A stretch of 64,000 nt of DNA from JAQVYB01 sp964490935. Its GTDB lineage: Bacteria; Verrucomicrobiota; Kiritimatiellia; RZYC01. The notes beneath the pieces are model-generated. The model saw nothing but the letters and a program-made list of their open reading frames with translations. It searched no databases and was not told the DNA's origin. Below are positions 35,311 to 44,626 of this stretch, one piece after another. Numbering within the stretch: the first letter of the stretch is position 1; the number at the start of each line of letters is the position of its first letter. The stretch spans positions 1 through 64,000 of the forward strand of contig CAZBEO010000004.1 in NCBI GenBank assembly GCA_964490935.1, given 5' to 3'. The position numbers and the translations under genes were made by a program.

Positions 35311-35955
35311 TTCTTCGGCGACTTCGCCGTCATCGGCCAACAGGGGCCCCACGCGGAATCCGCGCAACGCCTGACGCACCACGCCAAAGCCGGCCAGACG
35401 TCCGTTCCGCAGGCAGGCGAAACCGCCCGCGCCATAGGCATCGAGCCAGAGGCGCATAAACCGCTCACGGCGCGCCGGAAAACAGGCCGCGTCATAACTG
35501 CACAGTTCATCAAACGGAATTTCCGCCAGGGGCACGATGGAAGGCGAAAGGCGATGCCCGGCAATCGGTCCTTCAAAGCGCAGGTGACGGTAGGCGCGAA
35601 GATGACCGAGTCCGGCGGAAAAACGCTGGGAGGTGGGCATGGTGTCTACTCCGAAATTCCGGCCACCCAGATGCTCCATCGCCCGACGGTAAAGCAGGAG
35701 CGGAATGCTATTTGCTTTTCCGCGCAGAGTTGGGTCCACCACCAGCGCACCGATAAAACCGAAGGTGTCATCGTAGGCGATCACCGTGGCGCAGCCCACC
35801 GGACGTCCGTCCATCTCGGCCATTAACATGCCTTCGGGATCAATCGCCAGCAGGCACGCTCCATCTTTAATGCCGGGATTCCATCCCAACGCCGCCACCC
35901 AGGAAAAAAGCGCCTCGCTGTCCGTGTCTTCGATTTTCCTGATGGTCAGTCCCAT
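35113..35955 (-). CDS. Two-domain GNAT N-acetyltransferase
   Basis: A 280-residue protein with an N-terminal GNAT domain (about 1-130; FIGALVVDPTLRGKANSIPLLLYRRAMEHLG is the CoA-binding A motif, read in pieces) and a second, diverged acetyltransferase-like domain (about 150-270; GFGVVRQALRGFRVGPLLADD; LEVPEVNPAAMSLTERFGM). This layout matches YitH/HolE-type proteins, and the C-terminal ERVFGIASYEFG is a typical ending, so the gene is complete although foreign DNA abuts its stop codon. It is the last gene of the DevBCA-GH3 operon, overlapping the GH3 gene by 10 bp. The acceptor molecule is unknown. Confidence 0.82.
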   Translation of the reverse strand: MGLTIRKIEDTDSEALFSWVAALGWNPGIKDGACLLAIDPEGMLMAEMDGRPVGCATVIAYDDTFGFIGALVVDPTLRGKANSIPLLLYRRAMEHLGGRNFGVDTMPTSQRFSAGLGHLRAYRHLRFEGPIAGHRLSPSIVPLAEIPFDELCSYDAACFPARRERFMRLWLDAYGAGGFACLRNGRLAGFGVVRQALRGFRVGPLLADDGEVAEELLLAMGTLSGSASVALEVPEVNPAAMSLTERFGMIQLFDTVRMYSRVVPHFSTERVFGIASYEFG

Positions 35956-37457
35956 ACCCGCTCCTTAAATTTCATGAACTCTTTTTTATCCCGAAAGGCG
36001 GTTTTCATTTTGAAGGGTCCTGTCCGCTGTCTGTTTTCAATATATTGTTTGACGAGCTGCGAAGAAAACAGTTCCACGCGAGGCAAGGCCAGGACGCGGG
36101 TATGCAGACGGGCTTCCTGATAATCTGCCGAAACACTCATCAAGGCTTGATCGATGTGCTCTGCCAGGTCGTCACGGGATATACGGGTATCGGTGGCAAA
36201 TATCCACTCATAGGCGGGTTGGCCGGAAGACACTTCCGAGGGATAAACAAAGTAGTGTTCGATGGTCAGAGGAAGACGCTGTTGCAGCAGCTGAATCGCC
36301 TTGGCGGTTTCGACTTCCGACACCTTTTCCGCGGCGACATTCATGGCCGCACCTAAGCGACCCTGAAATTCAAACTGCACAAAGGGATTCACCTCGGTGA
36401 TTTTAATATAATCGTTCATGCCGTAGTGAAGCAGACCATTCGGTGTGCCCACATTCACCGAATACTCTCCGCCCACCTTCAATTCGTCCATGGTCAACGG
36501 AACGGATTCCCGGCCATTCAAATCGCAAAAACTGTAAAGGACCAGATCGGGCGCAAAGAACATAGGCCTCTTCCCCGTGGATAGCGCGGGCATTTCAAAT
36601 CCAACCGGACACTCGGTAGACACATAGGCCCCGAAATACTTCAACTCCGTACCGGCCCATTGATTTAAACTTTTTTCATACTGACGAACGGATGTGCCCG
36701 AATAGACGCACGCCTCCAGACGGGGCCAGATTTCCCGTAGGTTTTCGATCTTCAGGTGCTCGACGATGTCTTTGAGGATCTGCAGCAAATAGGCGGGCAA
36801 GCCGGACACCAGACGAACATCCCGGTGGCGCGTCTGCTCCACGATGCGTTGTATTTTGGTTTCCCAGCAAGGCTCCGCCAGCACGTCCTGCGAAGGAACT
36901 ACATATTCCTTCAACACATTCGGTATCAAGGAGGGTAGCACGCCGCTAATGTAATCTTTTGGAATGCCGCGAACAAACTCCGCACGGCTCCGTGACCCGT
37001 AGGCAAAGCGATCCGAGGTGAGCTTCACCCCGTGGCATTCAGGAAATACCACCGACATGACTTTTTGCTGAAAGCGGAAAATAACGTTTTTCAATCCCGT
37101 ATTGCAGGGAATGACTTTGCTGTTAAATCCCGAGGTTCCGGATGTCATAAAATAATATTCGGTATCGTCCCGGTACATGACCCCGTTTTCACCGTTGAGA
37201 ATCCGTTGAACATAAGGATCGTAAAAGGCATAGGGCTGCGGTCGAAAACGTTTTATAAAATCGCTGAAGGAGGCATAACGATCCAGGTTGATGTCACGGC
37301 CCAGCGCCGTCCCGGCCAACTGTTTCTGAAAGGTGACAAACAACCGCTCCTGTACAACACGCGCGTTTCGTAGTGCGGCCACCTGATTCCGATAAACCTT
37401 CTTCAGGTACACCTCGCCGACTCGATGGATGACAGCATGTTTAAGGGCACTGCTCAT
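35946..37457 (-). CDS. GH3-family acyl-acid amido synthetase
   Basis: A 503-residue adenylate-forming enzyme of the GH3 (auxin-responsive promoter) family. Residues 101-115 hold the P-loop-like YYFMTSGTSGFNSK motif; SGLPAYLLQIL, VYSGTSVRQYE, GAYVSTECPVGFE and LLHYGMNDYIKI follow in the family order. The C-terminal domain (about 375-503) includes the FQGRLGAAMNVAAEKVSE hinge. Plant GH3 enzymes activate a carboxylic acid with ATP and link it to an amino acid; bacterial substrates are mostly unknown. The start overlaps the exporter ATPase stop as ATGA; a start 21 bp upstream was rejected. Coupling to an exporter suggests the product leaves the cell. Confidence 0.87.
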   Translation of the reverse strand: MSSALKHAVIHRVGEVYLKKVYRNQVAALRNARVVQERLFVTFQKQLAGTALGRDINLDRYASFSDFIKRFRPQPYAFYDPYVQRILNGENGVMYRDDTEYYFMTSGTSGFNSKVIPCNTGLKNVIFRFQQKVMSVVFPECHGVKLTSDRFAYGSRSRAEFVRGIPKDYISGVLPSLIPNVLKEYVVPSQDVLAEPCWETKIQRIVEQTRHRDVRLVSGLPAYLLQILKDIVEHLKIENLREIWPRLEACVYSGTSVRQYEKSLNQWAGTELKYFGAYVSTECPVGFEMPALSTGKRPMFFAPDLVLYSFCDLNGRESVPLTMDELKVGGEYSVNVGTPNGLLHYGMNDYIKITEVNPFVQFEFQGRLGAAMNVAAEKVSEVETAKAIQLLQQRLPLTIEHYFVYPSEVSSGQPAYEWIFATDTRISRDDLAEHIDQALMSVSADYQEARLHTRVLALPRVELFSSQLVKQYIENRQRTGPFKMKTAFRDKKEFMKFKERVWD

Positions 37458-38713
37458 GACGGCCTCATCATTCGCCAAGAGGACGCCAGTTCGTGAAGGA
37501 AATAGACGGCACGCGCAAAGAGATCGGTTAGGTCATAAAAAAACTCCACCGCTTCCGTACGTACGGTGCCCGGCATCTCGCACTGCTTGTTGCGCAGAGC
37601 CTGCATCATTTCGCCCCGATCAGCGGTCAGAAGGGCGAGATCTTCCCACTCGTCCGCATTTTTAGAGGCGAGTGCATCGGCGGCCGTGAGCAGGAGAAAT
37701 TCGAGACTTTGAACGAGTTGGTCGGAGGGTGTCGCGGTGCTGACTTCTCCGGATGGAACGATCAGCTCACAAAAACGGCGAACCGCCGTTTCAATGTGGT
37801 GCAGGTGCTCGGCGGCTTCGGCGAGTGCCGTCGTTTGCGCAAGCAGAGCCGGACTCAGCTTGTGCAGAGAGAGTGTCGTGGCCTCACGTCGCCCTTCTTC
37901 GAGCGCGGCGGACGTGGATTGCAGATGCTCCGTGGCGTCGGACGATGCACCAGCCATCAGCACGGCGGGATATTGGGCGATGGCCCGCATCACATCGGAC
38001 AGGCTGCTCCGTATGCGTTCCAGTGCGCGATTATTTTCCTCGATGCAGCCATCTTCCAGCATGAGAATGCGGTCGGCAATGTCCAGAATGCGATTATCGT
38101 GCGTGACCAGCAGAATGGCGCACTGCTGTTCGCGGGCCAGTTTTTGAAGCAAGTCCACCAATTCGCGCCCGGAATGACTATCCAGTGCGGCGGTCGGTTC
38201 ATCCGCCAGAATGATGGCCGGTTCACGTACCAGCGCGCGGGCTATGGCCACGCGCTGACGCTGGCCGCCGGAAAGTTGAGACGGTGGTTTATGAGCGTGA
38301 TCCGCAAGCCCCACGCGTTTCAGCATGACTCCGGCCCGACGACGTGATTCGGCAAACGACATGGAGGGCTGATGTGCCATACCCATCTGCACATTTTCGA
38401 GCGCAGTCAGGGATTCCAGCAGGTTGTGATGCTGAAAGATGAACCCGATGTGCTGTCGGACGTCCAGTTGCTGCCGGGCTGATGCTCCGAATAATTCGCG
38501 ACCGACCACCTGCACGCTTCCGTTTTGCGGCGAGCGCAGGGCGCCGACTAACGTCAGGAGCGTGGTCTTTCCAGCGCCGGATGGCCCCATCACGATCACG
38601 ATTTCGCCGGCATAAAAATGCACGCTGATATTTTTAAGCACGGTGCGAGCGGTCTCACCCCGCCCGAAGGTGTGGCTGAGTGCTTCAATCGCAATGAGGG
38701 GTTCGGTTTTCAT
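37454..38713 (-). CDS. devA: DevA-type ABC exporter ATPase with long C-terminal extension
   Basis: A 419-residue ABC ATPase. The nucleotide-binding domain (about 6-225) has Walker A GPSGAGKTT (43-51), Q-loop FIFQHHNLLESLTALENVQMG, signature LSGGQRQR (147-154), Walker B ILADEPTA (168-175) and His205, and belongs with DevA/LolD-type macrolide-export-like ATPases. DevA is normally about 230 residues. The extra about 190 residues (226-419) are helical and end in LTDLFARAVYFLHELASSW, a PhoU-like or regulatory helical bundle by appearance. The start is 2 bp after the permease stop and the end overlaps the GH3 gene by 4 bp. Confidence 0.87.
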   Translation of the reverse strand: MKTEPLIAIEALSHTFGRGETARTVLKNISVHFYAGEIVIVMGPSGAGKTTLLTLVGALRSPQNGSVQVVGRELFGASARQQLDVRQHIGFIFQHHNLLESLTALENVQMGMAHQPSMSFAESRRRAGVMLKRVGLADHAHKPPSQLSGGQRQRVAIARALVREPAIILADEPTAALDSHSGRELVDLLQKLAREQQCAILLVTHDNRILDIADRILMLEDGCIEENNRALERIRSSLSDVMRAIAQYPAVLMAGASSDATEHLQSTSAALEEGRREATTLSLHKLSPALLAQTTALAEAAEHLHHIETAVRRFCELIVPSGEVSTATPSDQLVQSLEFLLLTAADALASKNADEWEDLALLTADRGEMMQALRNKQCEMPGTVRTEAVEFFYDLTDLFARAVYFLHELASSWRMMRPS

Positions 38714-38715
38714 GG

Positions 38716-39900
38716 TTAAAAAATATCCGCAGGGTCGGCCGCACGCAGACGGCGTGTAGCCAACAAACCCGCAATAATACAAGACAGAATGGTCAGGCTA
38801 AACACCAGCAGGGTGTCGGGAACCGTCAAATGCGTGGGGATGCCTCCCAGGCCGTCGGCAAGACGGAACAGCATCGCCGCCAGCAATAATCCCGGGATGA
38901 AACCGAAGGCGGGCAAGATGGCGGCCTCCTGCACAATGAGGCGCAGAAAGAATCCGTTGCCCAGTCCTAGGGCTTTCAAGGTTGCATATTCGCGCATGTG
39001 ATCATTGATGTCGGTGTACAGGGTTTGATAAGCGATGACTGACCCGACCAGCAGGGCGATAATCATCCCGGCGGTCACTATGAATCCGAGCGGCGTGTTT
39101 ACCTGCCAATAGGATTTTTCCCGGCGGATCAGGTCTTCGCGTGTGATTACCTCTACATCATCGGGGAGTAGTTCATTGAGGCGACGGGCCACGTCGGGGG
39201 CGTTCGCACCTGCGCGAAGCTTGATCATCCCCAGCTCAATGGTGTGGGTCTTTCGTTCGGTTACGCGTCGGAACGTTTCCGCACCGAGTAGCATGTGCCC
39301 ATTGACGGCAAGGGTGCGGCCATGCTTGTAGGTGCCGAGTACGCGGACGCGCCACTTATTAACTTCACCCTGAATCACGCCATCACGCGCCAGCAAGCCG
39401 GGAACGTCCCCGAATTTCTTCGGCGATTGTTCGTCATAAAGCGCCCCGTCCGGAAGCGCAAGGATGCCTTCCTGCGCGATCACTTCGGGAAGAATAAACG
39501 GATGGGCATTCGCCTGGACGCCGTAGAGCGCCACTTTGCACTGCATGCCGGTTTCCGGATTACGCCACGAGCCGAACTTGATCATCACCGGGAAAACTTC
39601 TTGCACCTCGGGCAGAGCAAGTGCCTGAGTCAGCCGCCGTTCCGGGAAAGGTTCCGTGGTCATGATGTACTGAAAGTCCCGGTTGATCATGGCCAACTCG
39701 CCCTTCATCGCATTCATGGGTCTCACCGACATACGCATGAATGCCTGAAAGATGCCGAGTTGAAACAACATGAGAATGACGCCGAACGAAACACCCCCCA
39801 CGGCCACAAAAAAGCGCTTCTTTTCGCCCATGAGTTGACGCCACGCCAAGGGAATCCCGCCGGGTTGCCACGGTGCCAGAACTTTTTGAAGGATGCTCAT
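38716..39900 (-). CDS. devC: DevC-type ABC exporter permease (FtsX/MacB family)
   Basis: A 394-residue permease. It begins with PLAWRQLMGEKKRFFVAVGGVSFGVILMLFQLGIFQ (read in pieces), the first helix of DevC proteins, then a large extracytoplasmic domain (about 60-265) and three C-terminal helices (about 270-295, 325-350 and 360-385) typical of FtsX/MacB permeases, with YATLKALGLGN in the last loop region. DevC works with DevB and DevA to pass substrates to an outer-membrane TolC partner; in Anabaena DevBCA exports heterocyst glycolipid. It overlaps devB by 4 bp. Confidence 0.87.
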   Translation of the reverse strand: MSILQKVLAPWQPGGIPLAWRQLMGEKKRFFVAVGGVSFGVILMLFQLGIFQAFMRMSVRPMNAMKGELAMINRDFQYIMTTEPFPERRLTQALALPEVQEVFPVMIKFGSWRNPETGMQCKVALYGVQANAHPFILPEVIAQEGILALPDGALYDEQSPKKFGDVPGLLARDGVIQGEVNKWRVRVLGTYKHGRTLAVNGHMLLGAETFRRVTERKTHTIELGMIKLRAGANAPDVARRLNELLPDDVEVITREDLIRREKSYWQVNTPLGFIVTAGMIIALLVGSVIAYQTLYTDINDHMREYATLKALGLGNGFFLRLIVQEAAILPAFGFIPGLLLAAMLFRLADGLGGIPTHLTVPDTLLVFSLTILSCIIAGLLATRRLRAADPADIF

Positions 39901-40874
39901 GGGGCCAGAATGGTGACCGTCACTTGCGCGTTGTTCAAAGACGCAAGGGAGTGCGAATCATCCGGTCGTATCCGGACGGCCACGATGCGGCTATCCACGT
40001 AGGCGGAAGGATCCAACGGAAAGACGCGACTGCTTTCGAGCACCTTCTGAATCTCCACGACTTCGCCGCCCAAGTCTCCTTTAAAGGCCTGTCCGCGAAT
40101 CAGTGCACGCTGACCGAGTTTCACGCGCGGCAAATCCGATTCATACACCTCGGCCACGATCATCATGTTCGTTGTGTCTCCGAGGCTGGCGATAGCGCCA
40201 CCATCCCAAATACTTTCACCAGGCCAGGCATGAACATCCAGTACTTCGCCTGCAAAAGGTGCCCGGATATATTGCAATGCGAGGTTGGCTTCGGCTTCGG
40301 CAGCCTGGGCTTCGGCAAGCCGGACCGCAATCTCCGCCTTGGTGATCACCTCGGGACGACAGGCGCGAAGGCTCTCCAGCACGCTTCGTTCGCGGTGAAT
40401 CGTGGCCCGCAACGAATCGAGCTGACTCAGCACGTCATCGTATTGATCCTGTGCAACGTGTTTCTCTTCGATCAGTGTTCCATAGCGCTGTACACGACTC
40501 TCTAGCAAGTGGGCTTCCGCCTCGTTCGCGGCGATGAGCGATTCCTGGGCCTCCACCAGCTCGTGGCGTTCCCCCGCGCATAGCAGCGTCAAATCTGCTT
40601 CGGCCAGCGCGACCTGTTGTTTTGCCCGGTCGAGTTGAGCCTGATAAATCAGGGCATCCCGAAGTACGGCGATCACATCGTCCTTAGCGACCTGAGAGCC
40701 GCGGGTAACCCGTAATTCGGCAATTATGGCGTTCGCCGGAGCGGCCACACGAACCACTCGATCGCCAGGAACCACTTGCCCCATACAGGCCACCTGCTGC
40801 GCAGATATTGTGCGAATCGGAAGTGCCACGACCATCAGCAGCCCCATCAACACCCAAACACCTGATATTTTCAT
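39897..40874 (-). CDS. devB: DevB-type HlyD-family membrane fusion protein
   Basis: A 325-residue adaptor with a signal/anchor (1-25), a lipoyl half (VPGDRVVRVAAPANAIIAELRVTRGSQV in pieces), a long coiled-coil hairpin (about 85-195, e.g. VQRYGTLIEEKHVAQDQYDDVLSQL), the second lipoyl half (YIRAPFAGEVLDVHAWPGESI) and a beta-barrel end (VYESDLPRVKLGQRALIRG). It matches DevB/HlyD adaptors. It is the first gene of the operon devB-devC-devA-GH3-GNAT. No dedicated TolC is present here; the one at 22864 or another must serve. Confidence 0.85.
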   Translation of the reverse strand: MKISGVWVLMGLLMVVALPIRTISAQQVACMGQVVPGDRVVRVAAPANAIIAELRVTRGSQVAKDDVIAVLRDALIYQAQLDRAKQQVALAEADLTLLCAGERHELVEAQESLIAANEAEAHLLESRVQRYGTLIEEKHVAQDQYDDVLSQLDSLRATIHRERSVLESLRACRPEVITKAEIAVRLAEAQAAEAEANLALQYIRAPFAGEVLDVHAWPGESIWDGGAIASLGDTTNMMIVAEVYESDLPRVKLGQRALIRGQAFKGDLGGEVVEIQKVLESSRVFPLDPSAYVDSRIVAVRIRPDDSHSLASLNNAQVTVTILAP

Positions 40875-40909
40875 ATGTTTTTAAACCCTGCATGCCCGGT
40901 CTGTGACCG

Positions 40910-41839
40910 TTATTTTTCTTCCCGGAAGTAGGGATGTCCCATTTCGGCGGGTCCGGCGCTTCCGCGTGATTTGCGTACCGAGGAAATGACCAGAATCAGG
41001 ATGGTGACCAGGTAGGGCAGCATATCAATGATGTACTGGGAGATCGGGATGTTGAACCGCTGCAGGCGGAAACCGATGATGTCGAGCCCGCCGAACAGAT
41101 AGGCACCGAGAAAAACAACCCAAGGATTCCATTTGCAGAAGATGACTAGGGCGATGGCGATCCATCCGCGTCCGGCGGTGATGTTGTCCTGCCAGGCGGG
41201 CACATCCACTAGGGAGAGATACGCCCCGCCCAGTCCGCACAGGACACCCCCGAGCACGACGTGGACGTATTGATAAAGTGTGACACGGATGCCCGCCGCA
41301 TCGGCGGCGGCGGTGTTTTCGCCGACGGCCCGCAAGTGGAGTCCGCACCGGGTTCGGTAGAGATACAGCGATCCGATGACGACGGCGGCGTACCCGCCGT
41401 AGACGAGGGGGTCGCGCGCAAAGAGAATGGGCCCGAGGAAGGGGATGTCGCAGAGGAGGGGAATGGGATAGGGCTGGAAGAACTGTTTGATGGCTTCAGG
41501 GAGGGCTTCACCCACAAGGTTTTTTCCGATGAAGCTGGAGAAGCCCATGCCGAACATGGTGAGGGCCAGTCCGGTGACCACCTGATTCGAGCGCAGGGTG
41601 ATCGTCAGCACGGCGAAAATCAGGGCGCCTGCACCACCGGCAATCATGGCGGATAGGACGGCGAGGCCGACGTTGGCTGTGGAGAGGCCCACCTGAAAGC
41701 CGACGACGGCACCCATGAGCATCATGCCCTCGAGACCCAGGTTCAGCTTGCCGCTGCGTTCGGCGAATATCTCGCCCAGCACTGCAAAGAGCAGGGGGGT
41801 TCCGGCTACAATCGCCGCCACCAGAAAGTCACTCAGCAT
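40910..41839 (-). CDS. BMP-type nucleoside ABC transporter permease (second subunit)
   Basis: A 309-residue permease with about nine hydrophobic segments and the family landmarks GEIFAERSGKLNLGLEGMMLMGA near the start (read in pieces), LRSNQVVTGLALTMFGMGFSSF, LHLRAVGENTAAADAAGI and GRGWIAIALVIFCKWNPW. These define the YufQ/RbsC-like permeases of ABC importers for nucleosides or purines. It follows the partner permease after 21 bp. The gene ends 35 bp before devB on the same strand, so readthrough into the exporter operon is possible. Confidence 0.88.
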   Translation of the reverse strand: MLSDFLVAAIVAGTPLLFAVLGEIFAERSGKLNLGLEGMMLMGAVVGFQVGLSTANVGLAVLSAMIAGGAGALIFAVLTITLRSNQVVTGLALTMFGMGFSSFIGKNLVGEALPEAIKQFFQPYPIPLLCDIPFLGPILFARDPLVYGGYAAVVIGSLYLYRTRCGLHLRAVGENTAAADAAGIRVTLYQYVHVVLGGVLCGLGGAYLSLVDVPAWQDNITAGRGWIAIALVIFCKWNPWVVFLGAYLFGGLDIIGFRLQRFNIPISQYIIDMLPYLVTILILVISSVRKSRGSAGPAEMGHPYFREEK

Positions 41840-41860
41840 ACGAATGCTCCTTCCATCGCC

Positions 41861-42907
41861 TTACCGTTTGAAAACCAGTTTGTACCGGATGAAAAATTCA
41901 CTGCCCAGTACGAAGAAAAGGATAATGGCCTGTAACAGTTGTGCGGCGGATTGGGGAATGTGGTGGGCCATCTGGATATAGGTTCCACCCTGAATCATCG
42001 CGGCAAAAAGGACGCAGACGACCACCATGACCGGCGCGCTGAGGCCCGAGAGCCAGGCGGTGATGATGGCGGTGTAGCCCACGCCGCCGGAGACGTGAAC
42101 GGAGAGTGTACGGCTGACGCCGGAGGCTTCGATCATGCCGGCCAATCCGCAAACGGCGCCGCTGATGGCCATGGTCAGCATGATAATGCCGCCCACTTTC
42201 ATTCCGGCGTAACGGGCGGTGTTTTCGCTTTCGCCGACCACGGATATTTCATAGCCCTTCTTGGTGTGGCGCATAAACACATACATGATCACCGTGGCAA
42301 GCAGCGCGATGATCCAGCCCATGTGCACATTCCATACCTTGGGCAGTATGGCATTGGTGGCGAAGGTAGGAATTTTGGGGAAGCCCATGGCACGCGGATC
42401 GCGCCAGGGGCCGTATTGCAGGTAGGTGATGATGTTGAGGGCCACATAATTCATCATGAGGGTGAAGATGGTTTCATTGGTTTTGAAGCGGGCGCGGAAG
42501 AAGGCCGGTATGAGACCCCAGAGGCCACCGGCCAGAATGGCGGCAAGCATCATGGTTCCGAGCAGGAGCGGCTGCGGCCAGTTGGCACCGTGCAGGGCGA
42601 AAAAGGTGGCGGCGATGCTGCCGACCATCAGTTGGCCCTCGGCACCGATGTTCCAGAACTTCATGCGGAAGGCGGCGGCAATGCCCAGCGAGCAGAGCAG
42701 GAGGGGAACGGCTTTCACAATGGTTTCCGAAATGCGGTATTTGGTGCCTGCCGCGCCTTCAATCATGGCCCAGTAAACCTGAAGCGGATTCTGTTTAATG
42801 ATGAGAATGAAGATGGAGGCCGTCAGGAGCGCCAGCAGCACGGCACCTAAACGCACGGCAAAAAGATACCAGCCGGGACAATGGGTTCTGGCCTGCATCT
42901 GAATCAT
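41861..42907 (-). CDS. BMP-type nucleoside ABC transporter permease (first subunit)
   Basis: A 348-residue permease, YufP-like. Hydrophobic helices run from about residue 20 on (VRLGAVLLALLTASIFILII), and the landmark blocks are MKFWNIGAEGQLMVGSIAATF, RFKTNETIFTLMMNYVAL, YEISVVGESENTARYAGM and GVGYTAIITAWLSGLSAP. I place the start where ATG overlaps the ATPase stop as ATGA; a longer frame upstream runs inside the ATPase gene. Together with the adjacent permease and ATPase it makes an importer core for nucleosides or related compounds. Confidence 0.88.
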   Translation of the reverse strand: MIQMQARTHCPGWYLFAVRLGAVLLALLTASIFILIIKQNPLQVYWAMIEGAAGTKYRISETIVKAVPLLLCSLGIAAAFRMKFWNIGAEGQLMVGSIAATFFALHGANWPQPLLLGTMMLAAILAGGLWGLIPAFFRARFKTNETIFTLMMNYVALNIITYLQYGPWRDPRAMGFPKIPTFATNAILPKVWNVHMGWIIALLATVIMYVFMRHTKKGYEISVVGESENTARYAGMKVGGIIMLTMAISGAVCGLAGMIEASGVSRTLSVHVSGGVGYTAIITAWLSGLSAPVMVVVCVLFAAMIQGGTYIQMAHHIPQSAAQLLQAIILFFVLGSEFFIRYKLVFKR

Positions 42908-44436
42908 ACCCACTCCTCCCGGTCCAGTTTGCGGGCCCCGGACATCATGAAGCCCAGCGCTTCTTTGTCCACCTGGTTCGGATCCACGATCCCGGCGATA
43001 CGCCCGTTGCACAGGACCATGATGCGATCGCTTAACTCCAGCAGCACGTCCAAATCTTCGCCGAAATACAGAATGGCCACCCCTTTGATCTTTTGCTCGT
43101 TCAGCAGTTCATAGACCACATGCGACGAGCCGACATCGAGTCCCCGGGTGGCATAGGCGGTGACAATCACGTTGGGCTCACAGGCAATTTCACGTCCGAG
43201 CAGCACTTTTTGAATGTTGCCGCCCGAAAGTTTTTTGACGGCGTGGTGTATGCCGGGCGTCTGGATGTTCAGGGTGGTGACGAGGCCTTCGGCCTTAATC
43301 TCAGAAGGCCGCCGATGGAGGAGGAAACTCTTTTGGCGGTAGTAGTCGCGCAGGATAATGTTGTCGACCATGTCCATATTGGCCACCAGCCCCATACCGA
43401 GGCGATCTTCCGGAATGAAGCTCACGGAAATGCCGCTCAGGCTGATTGCACGTGGTGAAAGGCCGGCCATGTCGCGTCCCCGAAAATGAATGCTGCCGGA
43501 TTCGAGAGGCTGAAGGCCGGTGAGTGCTTCGCACAACTGCTTTTGTCCGCTTCCGGCGACGCCTGCGACGCCCAGAATCTCACCGCCATGCAGCTCAAAG
43601 CCGATGTGGTCCAGGCGCAACACGCCTTCTTTGTCGCGTACGCACAGATCGGCCACCTTGAACACGCCCGGTTCTTTTTTGGCCTCGGGGCGGTGGATGG
43701 AGAGGCTTACGGTTTTGCCGACCATCATGTTGGTCAGTTCGGTGGGATTGGTCTCGCTGGTCCTGACCGTTCCCACTGTTTCCCCTTTGCGCATGACGGA
43801 TACCCAGTCGCTGATTTCCATCACCTCGTTCAGCTTGTGGGTGATGATGACGATGGCGCAGCCCTGTTCTTTCATGGCGCGCATGACATCAAAGAGCTTG
43901 CGGGTTTCCTGGGGTGTGAGTACGGCAGTGGGCTCATCGAGGATCAGGATGTCGGCACCGCGATAGAGGACTTTTAGAATTTCCACGGTTTGTTTTTCGC
44001 TCACGGACATATCGTAGGCTTGTTTGTCCGGATCGATGGAGAATCCATACTGATCGGCCAGTTCCTGGATGCGCCGACGCAGGGCGTGCTTGTTCAGAAT
44101 GAAATTTCCTTTTTGGCCGAGGATGATGTTTTCTGTGGCGGTCAGTGGGTCGACCAGTTTGAAATGCTGATAGATCATGCCGATGCCCGCTTCGATCGAT
44201 TGGCTGGGCGCGGTGAAATGTTTCTCCTCACCGTGTACGAAGATGCGCCCGCCGTCGGGCGTATAGATGCCGGAGAGGATATTCATCAGGGTGCTTTTGC
44301 CTGCACCGTTTTCTCCGAGGAGGGCGTAGATTTCTCCCTTATGCACCTCGAAGGAGATGTTGTGATTGGCGCGGACTTCCCCAAAGGTCTTGCAGATATC
44401 CTGCATCTTGACGTAAAGGTCCTTTTCGATAGTCAT
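42904..44436 (-). CDS. BMP-type nucleoside ABC transporter ATPase (two NBDs)
   Basis: A 510-residue protein with two ABC domains. The first has Walker A GENGAGKST, the QHFKLVDPLTATENIILG Q-loop, signature MSVSEKQTVEIL and Walker B ILILDEPTAVLTPQE. The second has a degenerate P-loop (GVAGSGQKQL), LSGGNIQKVLLGRE and TAYATRGLDVG in place of Walker B, as is normal in the RbsA/YufO group. The start MTIEKDLY follows GGGAG closely; a later ATG (MQDI) is an alternative. It leads the permease pair with 4-bp overlap. The BMP-family substrate-binding lipoprotein usually located upstream is absent here. Confidence 0.9.
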   Translation of the reverse strand: MTIEKDLYVKMQDICKTFGEVRANHNISFEVHKGEIYALLGENGAGKSTLMNILSGIYTPDGGRIFVHGEEKHFTAPSQSIEAGIGMIYQHFKLVDPLTATENIILGQKGNFILNKHALRRRIQELADQYGFSIDPDKQAYDMSVSEKQTVEILKVLYRGADILILDEPTAVLTPQETRKLFDVMRAMKEQGCAIVIITHKLNEVMEISDWVSVMRKGETVGTVRTSETNPTELTNMMVGKTVSLSIHRPEAKKEPGVFKVADLCVRDKEGVLRLDHIGFELHGGEILGVAGVAGSGQKQLCEALTGLQPLESGSIHFRGRDMAGLSPRAISLSGISVSFIPEDRLGMGLVANMDMVDNIILRDYYRQKSFLLHRRPSEIKAEGLVTTLNIQTPGIHHAVKKLSGGNIQKVLLGREIACEPNVIVTAYATRGLDVGSSHVVYELLNEQKIKGVAILYFGEDLDVLLELSDRIMVLCNGRIAGIVDPNQVDKEALGFMMSGARKLDREEWV

Positions 44437-44626
44437 ACTCCCGATCTGAATAGAGACGCTTTGCCACGCTGACAAGCCGTCTATTGAAATAGGGATTCAC
44501 CATACCCGAAGAGGTTGCTCTGATAAACAGAAAAGCGAATGTTTTGCTGGCAATCTGCGTTGAACAGCCGCCACACTGAAGTTCGATGCAATACTTTACC
44601 GCATCGGTGTAGAAAGTTGGGTTAGT

